Below are positions 49,830-58,753 of a DNA stretch of 64,000 nt, one piece after another. Position numbers and translations under genes: made by a program. The DNA lies in assembly GCF_002343915.1 (NCBI RefSeq), contig NZ_NETK01000001.1, positions 4,660,001 to 4,724,000 on the forward strand, written 5' to 3'. Each line of letters starts with the position of its first letter. Within the stretch, counting starts at the first letter, position 1. Under the pieces are notes generated by a model. It was not told the origin of the DNA and made no database searches. It saw only the letters and a list, made by a program, of their open reading frames with translations. This DNA is from Nannocystis exedens. GTDB taxonomy: Bacteria; Myxococcota_A; Polyangia; Nannocystales; Nannocystaceae.

Positions 49830-50768
49830 ATGCCGACATTCCTGCACTCTCCCTTGCCCCTCGCGCTCGTCCTCGCCATCGGCGGCTGCGACATCCTCGA
49901 CCCGATCATCACCACCGGTGTCACCTCCGAGACCGGCCCCTGGGTGACCTCGACCGGCACCAGCGACTCGGCCACCACCCTCAGCGACACCTCGACCGTC
50001 ACCACCGACGACCCGGGCGGCACCACCGACGGGGCCACCACCCTCAGCGACACCTCGACCGTCACCACCGACAGCCCCGACCCGAGCGGCGCGGTGTTCA
50101 TCGTCCCGCCCGACGATCCGCCCGCGCAATGCGACGTGTGGACGCAGAACTGCCCTGCCGGCGAGAAGTGCGCCGCCGAGGGGCCTCCGCCGGTGAGCTC
50201 CGGAAGCATCGCCTGCACCCCGATCGTCCCCGACCCCGCGCAGCTCGGCGAGCCCTGCCAGGTGCTCGTCGAGGGCCACCTCGGCCCCGACACCTGCGAC
50301 GTCGGCCTGTATTGCCTCGACGTCGACCCCGTCACGCAGCAAGGCACCTGCCACGCGATCTGCACCGGCAGCCCCGACAACCCGGTCTGCGGCGCCGGCC
50401 AGGTGTGCCTGACCTCCAACGAGGTCCCGCTGTGCCTCGAGGCCTGCGACCCGCTGCTCGAGACTTGCCCGGACGACGACGTGTGCATCCCGCTCTACCC
50501 CGGGTTCGCCTGCTGGCGCGACACCGATCCGCCGAAGGGGCCGCTGGAGAGCTGCGATCTCGTCAACCAGTGCGACGACGGCCTGTTCTGCAGCACCACC
50601 CAGGGCGCCGTCGAGTGCGACCCTGACGGCGCCGGCTGCTGCCTCGCCTACTGCGACCTCAGCGCCCCCGGCACTTGCCCCGGCGTCGGCCAGGAGTGCC
50701 TGCCGTACTTCGCCCCCGGCGACCTCCCGCCCGGGCTGGAGCACGTCGGCGCCTGCGTCCTGCCCTGA
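49830..50768 (+). CDS. Cys-rich lipoprotein, paralogue 1
   Basis: 312 residues: signal peptide with lipobox LAIGGC, a Thr/Ser-rich linker (about 28-85) that includes two copies of ATTLSDTSTVTTD, then a Cys-rich domain with about 28 cysteines (CDVWTQNCPAGEKC, GEPCQVLVEGHLGPDTCD, LPPGLEHVGACVLP). It is closely related to the next gene, so the pair arose by tandem duplication. Probably a disulfide-rich surface protein; function unknown. Confidence 0.75.
   Translation: MPTFLHSPLPLALVLAIGGCDILDPIITTGVTSETGPWVTSTGTSDSATTLSDTSTVTTDDPGGTTDGATTLSDTSTVTTDSPDPSGAVFIVPPDDPPAQCDVWTQNCPAGEKCAAEGPPPVSSGSIACTPIVPDPAQLGEPCQVLVEGHLGPDTCDVGLYCLDVDPVTQQGTCHAICTGSPDNPVCGAGQVCLTSNEVPLCLEACDPLLETCPDDDVCIPLYPGFACWRDTDPPKGPLESCDLVNQCDDGLFCSTTQGAVECDPDGAGCCLAYCDLSAPGTCPGVGQECLPYFAPGDLPPGLEHVGACVLP
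49971..50072 (+). repeat. Perfect 39-bp direct repeat in lipoprotein linker
   Basis: 49971-50009 and 50034-50072 are identical and in the same frame, encoding the same 13 residues of the Thr/Ser linker. Confidence 0.9.
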
Positions 50769-50786
50769 CGATCGCAATTTCCCCGC

Positions 50787-50814
50787 CGCGGCCGCGCCCT
50801 CACGCCCGGCCGCG
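50787..50814 (+). terminator. Hairpin between the two Cys-rich lipoprotein genes
   Basis: CGCGGCCG (50787-50794) and CGGCCGCG (50807-50814) form an 8-bp stem with a 12-base loop, 18 bases after the stop. Confidence 0.45.
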
Positions 50815-50868
50815 AGCGGGCCGAATTTTGCTGAGCCGCCCGCCCCGCCTCGCGCGACCTTTCTCCGC

Positions 50869-51813
50869 ATGCGTCGAGCGCTCCTCCTCGCCATCACGCT
50901 CACCGGTTGCGGCCCGGGAGTCCTCGACCCGATCCTCACCACCACGATCGGCTTCGACACCTCGGGCCCGGCCGACACCACCGCGCTCGACACCGCAGGT
51001 CCGCCGCCCGAGGCCACCTCCGGCGCCTCGATGTCCTCGACCTCCGGCCCCTCGGCCTCGAGCAGCGCCCCCGACACCTCCATCACCACCGGCATCCCCG
51101 ACGACTGCACCTTCGTCTGCCTCCCCACCACCGGCGAGGACGGCAGCTTCATCATGCCCCCCGTCGACGTGAAGTGCGACGTATGGGCCCAGGATTGCCC
51201 CGCCGGCCAGAAATGCGCCGTCGCCGGGCCGCCGCCGCTGGACACCGACAGCATCGCCTGCACCACCCTCGTCCCCGAGCCCGATCAGCTCGGCGAGCCG
51301 TGTCAGGTGCTCGTCGAGGGGCACCTCGGGCCCGACACCTGCGACCTCGGCCTCTATTGCCACGACGTCGATCCGCGGAGTCAGAAGGGCACCTGCATCC
51401 CGCTCTGCACCGGCGACCTCGACGACCCCACCTGTCCTCTCGGCCAGGTGTGCATGGACCTCGCCCTGCCGCTGTGCCTCGCCGCCTGCGACCCGCTGCT
51501 GCCGACCTGCCCGGCCGGCGAATCCTGCGCGCCGCTCTCGTCCGGGTTCGGGTGCTGGCCCGACAGCGGTTCGCCGAAGCGAGGGCTGTTCGAGGTGTGC
51601 GAATCCTTCGACCAGTGCGCGGACGGCCTGTTCTGCGACGACCCCGCGGGCGCCGGCGAGTGCGACCTCGACGAGCTCGGCTGCTGCCTCCCCCTCTGCG
51701 ACCTGAATTCTCCCGACACCTGCCCCGGGCTCGAGCTGCACTGCCAACCCTTCTACCAGGACGGCCCGCCCCCGGCCGGGCTGGAGCACCTCGGGGTGTG
51801 CTCCCTCCCGTGA
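50869..51813 (+). CDS. Cys-rich lipoprotein, paralogue 2
   Basis: 314 residues with a signal peptide (ALLLAITLTGC), a Thr/Ser/Ala linker and the same Cys-rich domain as the preceding gene; GEPCQVLVEGHLGPDTCD is identical in both, and Cys spacing agrees to the end. The linker shares no sequence with paralogue 1, as expected for fast-evolving spacers. A single repeat unit is at 51433-51446. Function unknown. Confidence 0.75.
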   Translation: MRRALLLAITLTGCGPGVLDPILTTTIGFDTSGPADTTALDTAGPPPEATSGASMSSTSGPSASSSAPDTSITTGIPDDCTFVCLPTTGEDGSFIMPPVDVKCDVWAQDCPAGQKCAVAGPPPLDTDSIACTTLVPEPDQLGEPCQVLVEGHLGPDTCDLGLYCHDVDPRSQKGTCIPLCTGDLDDPTCPLGQVCMDLALPLCLAACDPLLPTCPAGESCAPLSSGFGCWPDSGSPKRGLFEVCESFDQCADGLFCDDPAGAGECDLDELGCCLPLCDLNSPDTCPGLELHCQPFYQDGPPPAGLEHLGVCSLP

Positions 51814-51857
51814 CGGCGACCGGGGCGCCCGCGAAACCTTGAAGCGAGCTCTGCGCA

Positions 51858-51899
51858 TAAACCTTTGAACATGTTCTTATAAACATGTTCGTTCGGCCA
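51858..51899. repeat. Three-unit 14-bp repeat chain
   Basis: TAAAC-CTTT-GAACA (51858-51871), TGTTC-TTAT-AAACA (51872-51885) and TGTTC-GTTC-GGCCA (51886-51899). This A/T-rich variant keeps the 14-bp step and the CATG junctions. It is downstream of the second Cys-rich lipoprotein. Confidence 0.75.
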
Positions 51900-52007
51900 C
51901 CCGCGTGTGCCGCGGGTTCGTCGCGTCGACGCGCCGCGAGCGGGTCCGATCGAGCTCCGCGACCGCCTGTCGCCGATCGGCCGGGCATCGGGCATCCTTG
52001 TCGCGCG

Positions 52008-53240
52008 ATGGCTCGCCGCGCCGCATGTCTGCTCGCCGCCACGGTCTGGCTCCTCGGCGGCGGCCCTGCCTCCGCCGCCACCGTCGTCCTGGTCCACGCC
52101 CCCGACGCCCGCTGGCGGCTCGCCGAGCTGCGCGTCCGCGACGAGCTGCGCGCGCTCGGCATGACCGTCACCGACGCCGGCGCGCGCGGCCGCGACGACG
52201 GCGCCATGGCGACGCTGCTGGCCGAGCACGCCGCCGCCGCGGCCGTGCAGATCTCCCGCGACCACGAGCGCGCCGACGTCACGCTCTGGCTCGTCGATCC
52301 TGCTGCGACCGCGCCGCGCCGCCTCGAGTTCGCGGTCGACGACAGCCGTCACCCCGGCCTCGTCGCCCTCCGCGCCGCCGAGTTGGTCCACACCGAGACC
52401 CGGGCCCGCCCCGAGCTCGAGCCGGTCGCCGTCACCGCCACGCCCGCCGCTCCGCTGGTCCCGCTGGCCCCGTGGGCCGTCGCCGCGCCCGCGAGCGCGA
52501 CCTCGCCACAACCCTCGCCCTCCGCCTCGCGGCCGGCATCGAGCGCCTCGCTCCCGCTCGACTCGACCTCAACTCCGCCCACCCCCTCGGCCCCGGTTCC
52601 CCCGCCCGGACCCCCGCCGCAGCCGCGCCCGCAGACGCCCGCCGTGCCGGCGCTCGCCGAGTTCGTGGACGACCTCCCGCCGACCTCGCCCGTCCCCCCT
52701 GCTGCGCCCGTGCGACATCACGGTCTGCTCGTCGCCGCCAGCCTCGGCGGCGGTCCCGGAGGCGCCGGCGTCCTCACGGGTCTCGACCTCGCCGGCTGGC
52801 GCGAGCTCACTCCTCGCCTCGAATTCAGCGGCGGCCTCACCGCGCTCGTGACGCCCGGCTGGCGCGACGACCTCCGCGGATCGATCTTGCTCGGCCTCGT
52901 CGGCGGCCGCGCGCAGCTCGGTCTGCGCCGGCAGCTCGGCTCGCGCACCGTGTTGCGCCTCGGCTTCGGCGGCGGTCTCGCCCTCGGCTGGGCCGTCGGA
53001 CGGGCCACCAGCCCCTACCGCAGCGCCAGCGACGTTCGACCGATCGGCATGCTCTCGGCCACCCTCACCCTGGCCGTGCGACTGGGCCCGCGGCTGTCCG
53101 CCCACGCCGGCGCCGTGCTCGACCTCCTGCTCCCGCCGCTCAGCATCCGCAGCGGCGGCGTCGAGGCCTTCCGGATCGGCGTGCCCCTGCTGCGCGGCGT
53201 CCTCGGCCTCGCCTGGGACTGGCCGCTGCCTCGCCGTTGA
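52008..53240 (+). CDS. Secreted protein with proline-rich linker and beta-barrel-like end
   Basis: 410 residues from the ATG at 52008, which gives a clear signal peptide ending GPASAA. The N-terminal domain (about 25-150) has alternating helix and strand; a Pro/Ser/Ala linker (about 165-235) follows. The C-terminal 170 residues are Gly/Leu-rich amphipathic strands (LLVAASLGGGPGGAG, RAQLGLRRQLGSRTVLRLGFGGGLALGWAVG), as in outer-membrane barrels. The architecture suggests an outer-membrane-anchored protein of unknown role. Its stop is 7 bases from that of the convergent gene. Confidence 0.6.
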   Translation: MARRAACLLAATVWLLGGGPASAATVVLVHAPDARWRLAELRVRDELRALGMTVTDAGARGRDDGAMATLLAEHAAAAAVQISRDHERADVTLWLVDPAATAPRRLEFAVDDSRHPGLVALRAAELVHTETRARPELEPVAVTATPAAPLVPLAPWAVAAPASATSPQPSPSASRPASSASLPLDSTSTPPTPSAPVPPPGPPPQPRPQTPAVPALAEFVDDLPPTSPVPPAAPVRHHGLLVAASLGGGPGGAGVLTGLDLAGWRELTPRLEFSGGLTALVTPGWRDDLRGSILLGLVGGRAQLGLRRQLGSRTVLRLGFGGGLALGWAVGRATSPYRSASDVRPIGMLSATLTLAVRLGPRLSAHAGAVLDLLLPPLSIRSGGVEAFRIGVPLLRGVLGLAWDWPLPRR

Positions 53241-53247
53241 CCGCGGA

Positions 53248-53787
53248 TCAGACCCCGGCCATCGCGGCCAGCTGCAGGACCGTCCGCCAGTTGCGGGCCG
53301 TGAGCGGCGATCCGACCAGCCGATCGATCAGCGCCGGCGACCACCTGGTACCCCCGATCCCGTTCGGGTAGTGGAACCAAAGCACCTCGCCCGCGACCAC
53401 CGCTCGCTCGCCCGCCGTCGCGCGCTCCTGCAGCTTCGCCGCCGCGTCGGCCTTCGGCGGCTGCTTCGGCACCCCCAGCAGCACGTGGTTGGCCTCCGCC
53501 TGGGCCTCCGCCCGCAACGGGTTGCCCGCCACGATCTGCCCCCACTGGGCGGCCGTGCGCACCATGACGTCGACCTGCAGCCCGAACACCCGCACGATGC
53601 CCTGCTCGAGCGCCGCCGCGTGAGCCGCCGCCGGGCCGCTCGCCGTGAACACCACGTTGCCGCTCTGGATGTACGTCTGCACCGCGGCGAACCCGAGCTC
53701 GCTGCCCAGCGCCCGCAGCCCGGCCATCGGCAGCTTGCGCGTGCTGCCGACATTGATGCCGCGGAGGAGCGCGATGAACGTGGTCAT
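53248..53787 (-). CDS. DUF1697 protein
   Basis: 179 residues from the ATG at 53787: the family start FIALLRGINVGSTRKLPMAGLRALGSELGF, then VQTYIQSGNVVFTASG, and the C-terminal helix LTARNWRTVLQLAAMAG, all characteristic of DUF1697, whose function is unknown. Length agrees with the family. Longer starts upstream give Arg-rich, non-coding-like residues. Confidence 0.88.
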   Translation of the reverse strand: MTTFIALLRGINVGSTRKLPMAGLRALGSELGFAAVQTYIQSGNVVFTASGPAAAHAAALEQGIVRVFGLQVDVMVRTAAQWGQIVAGNPLRAEAQAEANHVLLGVPKQPPKADAAAKLQERATAGERAVVAGEVLWFHYPNGIGGTRWSPALIDRLVGSPLTARNWRTVLQLAAMAGV

Positions 53788-54311
53788 GTCGCGCTCGATG
53801 GTGCGTGCGCCGGCCCGGGGCTGGCAAGTCCGAAGCAACGGCGCGCTGTACATGGCCGATCGGTCATGTGCTCGTCGCGGCCGCGTCACCGACCCGCGCC
53901 GCCTCGAGGGCCTGCGCTGCGGCACGACCTTCGGCACCACCGCCTTCGACGGCGGGTGGGACGACCGCACCCGCCCCGGCCTCGCCGACGTGGCCGCGAT
54001 CGAGGCCCGCGCCTCGCGCTGGTGCTCGCCGGGCGAGGGCGCCGCGAACAGAAGACCGCGAGCCGGTCGGTCACCAGGAGAACCGCGAGCAAGACGGCCG
54101 CGAGCTGGAACGCCGCGAGCTCACGGGCGAATCGTCCCGCAGGAGCCGACGGCGGACACCTGTCCTTTTCGCCACCTCCCCGTCATTCGGCCGACGGAGG
54201 CCCACGGTCCGTCACCTTCGCCGTAGCCCGCAGACGGCCCCCTGCAGTTCGCCGCCTTCGCCGTCCGTCGACGCAGACAGCGCCCGCGATTGCGACTACA
54301 ACAGTCTCGCC
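53788..54311. other. Gap without a supportable gene
   Basis: 524 bases. A plus-frame stretch LEGLRCGTTFGTTAFDGGWD near 53910-53970 looks somewhat protein-like, and an R-E-rich tandem pattern follows at 54055-54120, but neither can be assigned. Single repeat units lie at 53853-53866 and 54161-54174. Confidence 0.4.
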
Positions 54312-55274
54312 GTGCCGACCGGCGACGTCCTCCCCCTCCTGATCGCCCTGTTCGGGCTCGTCGCCGTCGGCCAGCTGCTGCGGCTCACGGGGGCCGTGCC
54401 GACCAGCGCGCCGGACGTGCTCGCGCGCGTCATCCTGCAGGTCACGATGCCGGCGTTGATCGTCGTCATCCTCGCCGACGCGCGCTTCGAGCCCGCGCTG
54501 GTGCCGGCGGTGCTCGCATGCACCGTCGCCCTGTTCAGCGCCTGCGCTCTCGGCGTCGTGCTCATGCGCCTGCGCGGCGCCTCGCGGCCGGCCCAGGGCG
54601 CGGCCGGCGTCACCGCGGCCTTCGCCAACACCGCCTTCCTCGGCGTCCCGTTCGTCCTGGCCGTGTTCCCCGGCTCGCGTGGGGCCGCCACCGCCGCGGT
54701 GATCATCGACACCGTCGACACCACCATCCTCCTGCTCACCTTCGGCGTCGCCTTCGCCGGCGCCATGGCGCGGCCGCGGGCTCCCGTACACAGCCCGCGG
54801 GTCCCGCGGCTCCTCCGCGCCGGCGGCTCCTTGCTGCGCCAGCCGATGATCGTCGCCGTCCTCGTCGGCCTCGCGCTCGCCGTCGCCGGCATCGCCCTCC
54901 CGGCCGCGCTCGCGCGCCCGCTCGCCCAGGTCGGACAGACCACCGCCGTCCTCGCCTTCCTCACCATCGGCCTCGGCCTCGACCTCCGCTCGCTGCGCGG
55001 CCAGACCGTCCCGCTCGCCGGCATCGCCGCGATCAAACTGCTCGTCGCCCCGGCGATCGCCTGCCTCGTCCTGCTCCTCCTCGACGTCCGCGGCGACGTC
55101 GCCCGCACCGCCGTCCTGCAGGCCGCCATGCCGACCGCCGTGGTCTCGGCGATCATCGCCACCGACGCCGGCTGCGACGCCCAGCTCGCCGCCGCCGCCT
55201 CCGTCGTCACCACCCTGCTGTCGCTCGCCACCCTCCCGCTCGTCCTCACCTGCCTGCAGGCGATCGGCCTGTAA
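54312..55274 (+). CDS. AEC-family (auxin-efflux-carrier-like) transporter
   Basis: 320 residues from the GTG at 54312, with ten membrane helices in two repeats of five and the family features VILQVTMPALIVVILAD, AFANTAFLGVPFVLAVF, IGLGLDLRSLR and AVLQAAMPTAVVSAIIATD. Such carriers export organic acids or amino-acid derivatives; the substrate is unknown. The following gap is filled by two repeat chains. Confidence 0.85.
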   Translation: MPTGDVLPLLIALFGLVAVGQLLRLTGAVPTSAPDVLARVILQVTMPALIVVILADARFEPALVPAVLACTVALFSACALGVVLMRLRGASRPAQGAAGVTAAFANTAFLGVPFVLAVFPGSRGAATAAVIIDTVDTTILLLTFGVAFAGAMARPRAPVHSPRVPRLLRAGGSLLRQPMIVAVLVGLALAVAGIALPAALARPLAQVGQTTAVLAFLTIGLGLDLRSLRGQTVPLAGIAAIKLLVAPAIACLVLLLLDVRGDVARTAVLQAAMPTAVVSAIIATDAGCDAQLAAAASVVTTLLSLATLPLVLTCLQAIGL

Positions 55275-55357
55275 CCCTCCAAGGACATGTTTTGAGGGGC
55301 ATGTCCTCTCAAGCATGCCCGAAAGCGCATGTCCTGAAGCGCATGCCGCGACCCGGC
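55274..55357. repeat. Five- to six-unit 14-bp repeat chain
   Basis: Units start at 55274, 55288, 55302, 55316, 55330 and (weak) 55344; for example TGTCC-TGAA-GCGCA at 55330-55343. Pairing within units is imperfect, but the 14-bp step with CATG junctions is exact over 70 bases. Confidence 0.75.
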
Positions 55358-55406
55358 CGGGCCGAGCCTTTCGCCGACGAGCGCGAGGCGCCGCCTTCCG
55401 GGATCC

Positions 55407-55448
55407 TGCCCTCTCAAACATGCTCGATAGAGCATGTCCCCGAGCGCA
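55407..55448. repeat. Three-unit 14-bp repeat chain
   Basis: TGCCC-TCTC-AAACA (55407-55420), the perfect TGCTC-GATA-GAGCA (55421-55434) and TGTCC-CCGA-GCGCA (55435-55448). It lies 58 bases from the 3' end of the convergent RNA ligase gene. Confidence 0.8.
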
Positions 55449-55506
55449 TCCATCGCCCCCGACCGGCCGCACCGAGCCGCCCGCGCGAGGCGCGAGCGGG
55501 CCGGGC

Positions 55507-56646
55507 TCACGCGTCGTCGACCGGCCCGCGGGCGCGCGGTTCGAGCGGCACGCCGAGCTCGCGGCTGAGCTCGCCGAGGCGCAGCAGCTTCTCCAGGTTC
55601 TGCAGCGACATCTCCGCGAACACGGCCGCGATCGACGGCGCCTTGCCCTTGCGGACCGCGAACAGGAGCGAGTGGTAGGGCAGGTCGCGGACCGACTGCC
55701 CGAACGCGCGGTCGTCGGCGAGCTCCTTGCCGCGCTCCAGCGCCGCCTCGGCCTCCGCGCGGAGGGCGAAGAAGCGGTCGCGCACGGCTCGCCAGGCCGG
55801 GCGGGCCTCCGGGAAGTACGCCAGGAACTCGTCGCTCTCGTTCGTGCGGACCACCTCGAGCAGGTGGCGGAGGTTGGTCGCGCCGCGCATGTGGTGCAGC
55901 GCCACGAACGCCGGCGACTTGATCTTCACCCGGTGGAAGCGGGCGTCGCGGGCGACCAGCCCCTCGTGGCGGGCCGGGTCGAGCTCGCGGGCGAGCTGCA
56001 GCGCCTGCTTGAGCTCGGACACCGCGTGCGTCGGCACCAGCTCCCACCCGTACGCGCGCGCGAACGGGTGGGGCTCGACCTCCTGCATCGTCGTCAGGTC
56101 GCGGGCCCCGTGCAGGAGCAGGCGCGGTGCGGCGTGGCGGATCAGCACCGGATCGCTCGGCAGGCACAGCTCGAACATGAAGCAGTGGTCGGCGCGGTCG
56201 GGCAGCGCGTAGCCGCCCGCGCGGAACACCCGCCAAAAGGCCTCCGCCACGCTGCACCCGGCCCCGCGCAGCTGCCCCTGCGCGTCGGGCAGCGACGCGC
56301 TCGCCACGTGCCAGGCCCCGCGGTACGCGTACAGCGTGCACAGCGTCCCGTCGATCTTCTCGAACACGCGCGCCGTGCTCCAGTCGATCGGCGCCGCGTG
56401 CCCCTCGTGGGCGTTGAAGAACTTGTCGTACGGGTACGCCACCGGGCGGAAGCCGTCGGCCTCGTCGACCACCAGGCCGCGACACTGGCGGGCCACCGGG
56501 TCGCCCATCGGCGTCTCGATCATGTCGTACTTGAGCAGGACCAGCTGCGGGTGCTCGCGGTGCCGGCGGGTCTGCAGCGCGAGGCGCCGCGCCAGCCCGT
56601 CGAGCCCCTCGCTGCGGAGCGCGCGGACAACGTCGATATCGGACAT
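55507..56646 (-). CDS. T4 Rnl1-like RNA ligase
   Basis: 379 residues, the length of phage T4 RNA ligase 1 (374). Nucleotidyltransferase motifs are visible: ARQCRGLVVDEADGF before motif I, the adenylated Lys in VFEKIDGTLCTLY near residue 102, motif III CFMFELCLP, motif IV HEGLVARDA and motif V FHRVKIKSPAFVALHH. It should join RNA 3'-OH and 5'-phosphate ends using ATP. No polynucleotide kinase/phosphatase or tRNA endonuclease gene is adjacent, so its substrate is unclear. The ATG at 56646 gives the expected N-terminus. Confidence 0.85.
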   Translation of the reverse strand: MSDIDVVRALRSEGLDGLARRLALQTRRHREHPQLVLLKYDMIETPMGDPVARQCRGLVVDEADGFRPVAYPYDKFFNAHEGHAAPIDWSTARVFEKIDGTLCTLYAYRGAWHVASASLPDAQGQLRGAGCSVAEAFWRVFRAGGYALPDRADHCFMFELCLPSDPVLIRHAAPRLLLHGARDLTTMQEVEPHPFARAYGWELVPTHAVSELKQALQLARELDPARHEGLVARDARFHRVKIKSPAFVALHHMRGATNLRHLLEVVRTNESDEFLAYFPEARPAWRAVRDRFFALRAEAEAALERGKELADDRAFGQSVRDLPYHSLLFAVRKGKAPSIAAVFAEMSLQNLEKLLRLGELSRELGVPLEPRARGPVDDA

Positions 56647-56699
56647 AAGGCCGCGCAACTTGCCAGAGGGTCCGGCGATTCGCAAGACCCCTCCCCGGA

Positions 56700-57293
56700 C
56701 TATGCACAATCGCCGTCCCGCCCGCGAACGCTCGCCGTCAGCTCCAGCACCTGCAGCTGCAGCGCGAGCATGTGCTCGCGTCCGCGCAGCCCCTCCTGCT
56801 CGATCGCGTGCATCAGCAGCACCACCGCCGCCGTCACCAGCAGCGCCAGCGACATCGCCAGCAGCCCCGGCGACGCCGGGCCCGGCGACGCGGCGGCCAG
56901 CGCCGCCACCATCAGCACCGCGACCAGGGTGAAGCCGAAGGCCATCCGCGCCGCTGCCCCGCGGTCGCGCCGGCGATGCACCGCCCCGCGCCGCAGCACG
57001 CCCACGGCCCACAGCGACCAGCTCGCCCCGAAGCCCGCGCACAGCGTCAGCGCAGCGCGGGTCAGCGGCGCCAGCGTGGCCGGCTCGCTCACCACCAGCG
57101 CCGCGCACACGCCCGCGCCCGCCAGCCCCGCCGTCGCCACCGCCGCGTGCAGCAGCCGCTGCGGCGGCGACAGCGGGCGCACCAGCATCGCTTCCACCTG
57201 CAGGCGATGCCGCTCGCGCAGCGCCGCCGTCGTGTGCGTCTGCTCGAGCTCGAGCAGCCGGTCCGAGAACCTGTCCGAACGGTCAGTCATCAC
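56700..57293 (-). CDS. Membrane protein, likely partner of adjacent sigma factor
   Basis: 197 residues: a cytoplasmic N-terminal part of about 50 residues (LLELEQTHTTAALRERHRLQVEAML), four membrane helices (about 50-160), and a C-terminal coiled-coil-like stretch HMLALQLQVLELTASVR. The start overlaps the stop of the sigma-factor gene (ATGA), the usual arrangement for an anti-sigma factor, but no zinc-binding motif is present, so the role is inferred from position. Confidence 0.65.
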   Translation of the reverse strand: MMTDRSDRFSDRLLELEQTHTTAALRERHRLQVEAMLVRPLSPPQRLLHAAVATAGLAGAGVCAALVVSEPATLAPLTRAALTLCAGFGASWSLWAVGVLRRGAVHRRRDRGAAARMAFGFTLVAVLMVAALAAASPGPASPGLLAMSLALLVTAAVVLLMHAIEQEGLRGREHMLALQLQVLELTASVRGRDGDCA

Positions 57294-57835
57294 TCCTCTC
57301 CTTCCAGCACGGCCCGCAGGGCCCGTCGCGCCTTGAACAGCCGGGACTTCACCGTGCCCGGCGGGATCGCCAGGACCGCGGCGATCTCGGCGATCGAAAG
57401 GTCAGCCAAGAAACACAGCGTGAGCACCTCGCGGTCGACCGGCGGCAGGCGGGCCAGCCCGGCGTAGACCTGCTCCGCGTCGGCCCAGCGGCCCAGCGGA
57501 TCGGCCTCGTCGATCGGCTCCGGCGCCTCGCCGGCGACCCGCTCGCGTTCGGCGTAGCGCTCGCGCAGGTGGGTCATCAGCGTGTTGCGGGCGATCGTGT
57601 ACAGCCACTGCGGCAGGCACTGCGGCTCGCGCAGCCGATCGATCCGCGACAGCACCGCCACCCACACCTCCTGCATCACCTGCCACGCCTCCTCCTCGTC
57701 GACGAGCATCCGCCGCACGTAGAAGAACAGCCGCGGCTCCCACGCCCGCACCAGCTCGGCCAGCGCGTCGGGCTCCCCCCGCCGGCAGCGGAGCGCCAGC
57801 AGCTCGTGACGAATGCGGTTGGTCTCGCGGCTCAT
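57290..57835 (-). CDS. RNA polymerase sigma factor, ECF type
   Basis: 181 residues with region 2.2-2.4 (FVRRMLVDEEEAWQVMQEVWVAVL, WLYTIARNTLMTHLRERY) and region 4 (LARLPPVDREVLTLCFLADLSIAEIAAVLAIPPGTVKSRLFKARRAL). Region 4 keeps the GTVKSRL helix typical of ECF factors. The ATG at 57835 is preferred to an in-frame GTG at 57847. It is coupled to the membrane protein downstream. Confidence 0.9.
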   Translation of the reverse strand: MSRETNRIRHELLALRCRRGEPDALAELVRAWEPRLFFYVRRMLVDEEEAWQVMQEVWVAVLSRIDRLREPQCLPQWLYTIARNTLMTHLRERYAERERVAGEAPEPIDEADPLGRWADAEQVYAGLARLPPVDREVLTLCFLADLSIAEIAAVLAIPPGTVKSRLFKARRALRAVLEGEE

Positions 57836-58753
57836 CGGTGCTTCCACCCGTACAGTCGGGGCCGGGGCCGCGCCGGTTCACGCGGACGCGCAATTTTTCG
57901 CCGGCCGGCCGCGGGCGCCCGGACTCGGGCCTCGCCCGCGAGCTCCACGCCCGGTCCCTTCGCCGCTGCGGAGGCCATGACGACCCGGAGCATCGCCACG
58001 GATCGCGCGACGGCGGCCTGACCTCGCGCTCGCGTCCTGCCGTCGGGCACCTCCCTCTCCGTGATTTTGCCCGTCCCTCCGGCGACCCGCCACGACTCGA
58101 GCGACGGCCGGGCCGAGCTCGGCCCCACGGCGACCTCCGGGCGGGACCTCCCAGGCGCGGGGCGCCGAGCCTGCTCCCCGCGCCATGACTCTTCAGACAT
58201 ATAATCATAGTTTCACGGCGCGCCGGTCGCCGCGCGGCGGGTGCGATGAATGTCCCACACGCAAACACTCGCGGCCCGCCGCGGCCTCGTGTGGGCGACG
58301 GCCGATATGTACAGACCGGCGAATGACGCGAGGCGCCGAGATCGGCCCGGTCGTGCGCGGCGGGCTCCGGGGCCGCCGCGGGCGCGCCGCTTGTCCAATG
58401 AATCCGCCCAGTTCCTGCCCCTGCGGCCGGCGGCGGACCGGACGCGGCCTGCGGCGCGCTCTCCGATCCGGCCGGCGCGGCGGGCGGCTCGGATGCTCCA
58501 CTATGTATATTGTGTAGCGCGTTACATCCCGCGGGGCCGACGGTCGCAATTCGCCGCTGCGCGGGCTCGTCCCGCGATCGGGGGACAACCGCGATTTCGC
58601 CGGTGTATTCGCGGCCGCGGGCGGCGGCGAGGGGCCCGCGCGGCCGTTCCTGGCCACAATTCGCGATTGCTCGCCCGCGCGACGCAATCATCCTTCGAGT
58701 CGGGAGCGGCGGAGGGATCGACTCGCCGTCCTCCGGAAGAAAGGATTGCTACC
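57836..58753. other. Long gap without a supportable gene
   Basis: About 900 bases between divergent genes. TATAAT occurs at 58200-58205, inside the A/T-rich patch 58190-58215, but without a matching -35. A second A/T-rich patch is at 58500-58525. A good ribosome site GGAAGAAAGGA (58735-58745) serves the following gene. Nothing else recognised. Confidence 0.4.

Noticed and set aside
53788..54311. Possible gene around the LEGLRCGTTFGTTAF stretch
   Set aside because: No start, no continuous frame with a plausible end, and no recognisable family.
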